Below, piece by piece: positions 61,745-64,000 of a DNA stretch of 64,000 nucleotides. Position 1 is the first letter of the stretch. Every line of letters begins with the position of its first letter. The notes beneath the pieces are model-generated. The model saw only the letters and a list, made by a program, of their open reading frames with translations. It was not told the DNA's origin and did not search any database. Source of the stretch: Cohnella phaseoli. GTDB taxonomy: Bacteria > Bacillota > Bacilli > Paenibacillales > Paenibacillaceae. The stretch covers positions 310,001-374,000 of the forward strand of contig NZ_QRDZ01000005.1 in assembly GCF_003386235.1 (NCBI RefSeq), written 5' to 3'. Both the position numbers and the translations under genes were made by a program.

Positions 61745-62623
61745 ATGATGAAACTGACCGTATCCGATCGCGTGTTCAACCTGGTCAACGGGATACTTAT
61801 GCTGCTGCTCGTCGTGCTTACGCTGTACCCTTTTTACCATGTCATCATGGCATCCTTTAGCGACTCGAACCGGCTGCTTGCGCACCAAGGCTTGCTGCTT
61901 AAGCCGTTCGGCTTCAGCTTGGCCGCTTACGAGCGGGTGCTCGACAATCCGAACATTTTCAGCGGATACCGCAATACGTTCATTATTCTGATTTTCGGCA
62001 CGCTTGCCAATCTCTTCTTCACGGCGTTGGGCGCATACGGTCTATCGCGGAATTTCCTGCTGCGCAAGCCGATCATGATCGCGATCATCTTCACGATGTA
62101 TTTCAGCGGCGGCCTCATTCCGACTTACTTGCTGGTCAATAACTGGCTGCACATGGGCAACAGCTTGCTAGCGCTTATTGTCCCCGTCGCCATCAGCACG
62201 TGGAATCTGATCATCATGCGAACGTCCTTCGAGGCGCTTCCGGAAAGTCTCATTGAATCGGCGAAGATCGACGGCTCGGGAGAGTTCGGCATTTTGTTCC
62301 GGATCGTCATTCCGTTGTCCATGCCCGTCGTAGCGGTTATGATATTGTACTATGGCGTCGCGCACTGGAACTCGTGGTTTAACGCCATGCTGTTCCTCCG
62401 CAGTCGGGATTTGTTCCCGCTGCAGCTCATTTTGCGCGAAATCCTTGTCCTGAACGATACGAATTCGATGCAGCTTGGCGATGCGATGGCCGACCAAGAG
62501 GGCGTAAGAGAAAGTATCAAATATGCTACAATTATGGTGGCTACGGTTCCGATTTTGCTGATTTACCCGTTTCTGCAGCGATTTTTCGCCAAAGGCGTCA
62601 TGATCGGAGCTGTGAAGGAGTAA
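61745..62623 (+). CDS. YtcP-type sugar ABC transporter permease
   Basis: 292 residues with six predicted helices, the first at ~14-34 (GILMLLLVVLTLYPFYHVIM). The EAA loop is IESAKIDGSGEFGILFRIVIPLS; the end is YPFLQRFFAKGVMIGAVKE. AAGGAGG precedes the ATG. Second membrane subunit of the transporter of the lyase locus. No ATPase gene is present in the window for any of the three sugar transporters, in line with a shared ATPase elsewhere. Confidence 0.95.
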   Translation: MMKLTVSDRVFNLVNGILMLLLVVLTLYPFYHVIMASFSDSNRLLAHQGLLLKPFGFSLAAYERVLDNPNIFSGYRNTFIILIFGTLANLFFTALGAYGLSRNFLLRKPIMIAIIFTMYFSGGLIPTYLLVNNWLHMGNSLLALIVPVAISTWNLIIMRTSFEALPESLIESAKIDGSGEFGILFRIVIPLSMPVVAVMILYYGVAHWNSWFNAMLFLRSRDLFPLQLILREILVLNDTNSMQLGDAMADQEGVRESIKYATIMVATVPILLIYPFLQRFFAKGVMIGAVKE

Positions 62624-62638
62624 GCGGCGAGGTCGCGG

Positions 62639-64000
62639 ATGCGGATGAAATTTTCTATTTCGGCGGTGAAGACGGCTATGAAGCGCAAGGTTTATAAGTT
62701 TTGGCTGTATTCGTATCTGTTTGTTTTATTTATTCCAATACTCATAACCTTGGTCGTGCTGCTGCGTTCGCAGGATATGCTGGTAACGGAAGTGCGCAAG
62801 TCCAACGATGCGCTTCTGGATCAGGTGCGGCAGTTTATCGACAATCAGACCGCCGACATTCGCCGCTTCGGAACGCAGCTGTCGTTCGATCCGAAAATCG
62901 CGGCCTATTTGAACCGGGATACGCTGGATACGACGGAGGCCAGGTTCAGCACGATGGACATCATCGCGAACCTCAAGCCGTATACCACTAACGGCGATAT
63001 GACCGATTTCTATATTTTTCTTAAAAATCATAACTCCGGAATTACGACGACGACCTATATGCCTGCCGACGATTTGTTCTCCGTGCTGCACAAATCGTCG
63101 GGAATTAGTTACGAGAATTGGCTGGCGTGGGTGAAAGAGGAACAGCCCGGCACATTCATGGCGCTGAACGAAAATATGCAGCCGGGAACGAACTCGCTCG
63201 TCTACGTGCAGTCGCTGCCGCTGCAGGAGCTGCATCAATCCCGGGCTACGCTTGTCGTCCTGCTTAACCAGAGCAGGATCAAAGAGGCCGTCTCTCACAT
63301 CGAGCTGGCGAGTCAAGGGTCTGTGTACGTGCTCGACAGCGAGGGGCGCCCGATCATGACGACCGGAACGGAGAGCGAGCTAAAGGAGCTTCCTTTGGCG
63401 CGAATGGCCGATACTCGCGGTTTTATGGTTGAGCATATAGAGGGCAGCAATGCGGCAATTTCCTACGTCCGCTCCAACGAGACGAATTGGACCTACATTT
63501 CGGTGCTGCCGGAGAAGGTGTACCTGGCCAAAGTCACGCTCCTGAAAAATCTGATTTACCTCGCGATGCTGCTGTGCGTCGTCCTGGGCGGTCTGACGGC
63601 TTTCTGGCTGACGAGAAGGAATTACGCCCCGATTCAGAATATGATGGATTTCGTGTCGAGCAAGGTTAAGACGAATATGAAAAGCATGCCGAACGAATTC
63701 GCCGTGCTGCAATCGTTCATGACCGAAAGCGCGGCGATTCAGGACGAAGCGAACAAGCGCATGCTGGAGCAACGGCTTGTGCTGCGCAATCAATTTTTGA
63801 ATCGTCTGCTGAGTGGCCGTGTGGACACGGAATCCGCGCTGTCGCAAGCGATTGAGTCGCACGATTTGCGCTTCGAGACGGACCGCTTCGCTGTGCTGCT
63901 TATGCAGGTCGAGGATTATGCGCCGCTGTTTAGGGACAATGAGAAGCTTGACCTGGAGAAGAAAACGCAGTTCGTCTATTTGATCGTGACGAACATTTTC
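62639..64000 (+). CDS. Membrane AraC-family regulator, 3' end beyond the window
   Basis: Open for 454 codons to the window edge. Starts at ATG 62639, 62645 or 62678 are possible; GAGGT sits 5 nt before the first. The visible part has a membrane helix (FWLYSYLFVLFIPILITLVVL), a ~260-residue extracellular sensor with a dCache-like feel (GSVYVLDSEGRPIMTTGTES, NETNWTYISVLP), a second helix (LIYLAMLLCVVLGGLTAFWL) and the beginning of a cytoplasmic region (RNQFLNRLLSGRVDTESALS), as in the 750-residue regulator at 1135-3387. The expected C-terminal AraC DNA-binding domain is not seen, so the assignment rests on that similarity. It directly follows the permeases and is the likely controller of this locus. 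Confidence 0.85.
   Translation, partial: MRMKFSISAVKTAMKRKVYKFWLYSYLFVLFIPILITLVVLLRSQDMLVTEVRKSNDALLDQVRQFIDNQTADIRRFGTQLSFDPKIAAYLNRDTLDTTEARFSTMDIIANLKPYTTNGDMTDFYIFLKNHNSGITTTTYMPADDLFSVLHKSSGISYENWLAWVKEEQPGTFMALNENMQPGTNSLVYVQSLPLQELHQSRATLVVLLNQSRIKEAVSHIELASQGSVYVLDSEGRPIMTTGTESELKELPLARMADTRGFMVEHIEGSNAAISYVRSNETNWTYISVLPEKVYLAKVTLLKNLIYLAMLLCVVLGGLTAFWLTRRNYAPIQNMMDFVSSKVKTNMKSMPNEFAVLQSFMTESAAIQDEANKRMLEQRLVLRNQFLNRLLSGRVDTESALSQAIESHDLRFETDRFAVLLMQVEDYAPLFRDNEKLDLEKKTQFVYLIVTNIF

Overview
The window looks like a chromosomal segment from a Paenibacillaceae bacterium (Paenibacillus, Cohnella or a close relative). This is inferred from gene content: several LplB/YtcP-type sugar permease pairs with large lipoprotein binding proteins, YesM/YesN-type two-component systems, membrane-bound AraC regulators, a 7TM hybrid kinase paired with a BTAD-type response regulator, SLH-anchored polysaccharide enzymes and futalosine-pathway menaquinone genes. 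No rRNA, tRNA, CRISPR array, prophage or intact insertion sequence was recognised.

Layout. 1-4.4 kb: end of a sugar ABC transporter (two permeases), a membrane AraC regulator and a zinc-less MDR dehydrogenase. 4.6-7.8 kb (minus): fdhD and an FdhF/YdeP-type molybdopterin oxidoreductase, coupled. 8.0-11.3 kb: AraC-GyrI regulator; TetR regulator coupled to a Tat-exported Acg-type flavoprotein, with a readable promoter and operator; a heptad-repeat coiled-coil protein. 11.5-15.7 kb (minus): odhAB. 16-17.2 kb: orphan FliD-like protein. 17.4-18.9 kb (minus): mqnB-mqnD. 19-23.2 kb: double-kinase hybrid sensor and its BTAD regulator. 23.3-27.1 kb: divergent AraC regulator and a Gfo/Idh plus two sugar isomerase/epimerase genes. 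27.4 kb: small CWC protein.

27.7-47.6 kb is the most distinctive part: a visibly AT-richer polysaccharide-utilisation locus. It has a YesM/YesN pair, lipoprotein binding protein, phosphotriesterase-family protein, M24 homologue lacking most metal ligands, a protein of the Anabaena sensory rhodopsin transducer (ASRT) family, two permeases, an unrecognised 679-residue cytoplasmic protein, an SLH-anchored 1652-residue DUF4838-type protein and a secreted TIM-barrel protein. Both extracellular enzymes appear to carry binding modules inserted inside their catalytic scaffold. The likely job is surface degradation of a polymer, import of the fragments and cytoplasmic processing; the substrate cannot be named.

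47.9-52.1 kb (minus): Fur-box-controlled iron/siderophore ABC transporter (ATPase, permease, binding lipoprotein) and an AraC regulator. 52.4 kb: ComFB-like protein. 53-64 kb: a second polysaccharide locus: binding protein, SLH-anchored PL8 lyase whose Asn/His/Tyr/Arg spacing matches hyaluronate/chondroitin AC lyases, two permeases and the start of a membrane AraC regulator cut by the window end. A conserved block of about 90 bp lies upstream of both the binding-protein gene and the permease operon.

Non-coding structure is rich: two copies of a 217-bp palindromic MITE-like element with compensatory changes, a TA-flanked MITE-like element that contributes the mqnD stop codon, a 194-bp palindrome between converging genes, several clear terminators, and a 39-bp sequence shared upstream of the two main transcription units of the 31-45 kb locus.
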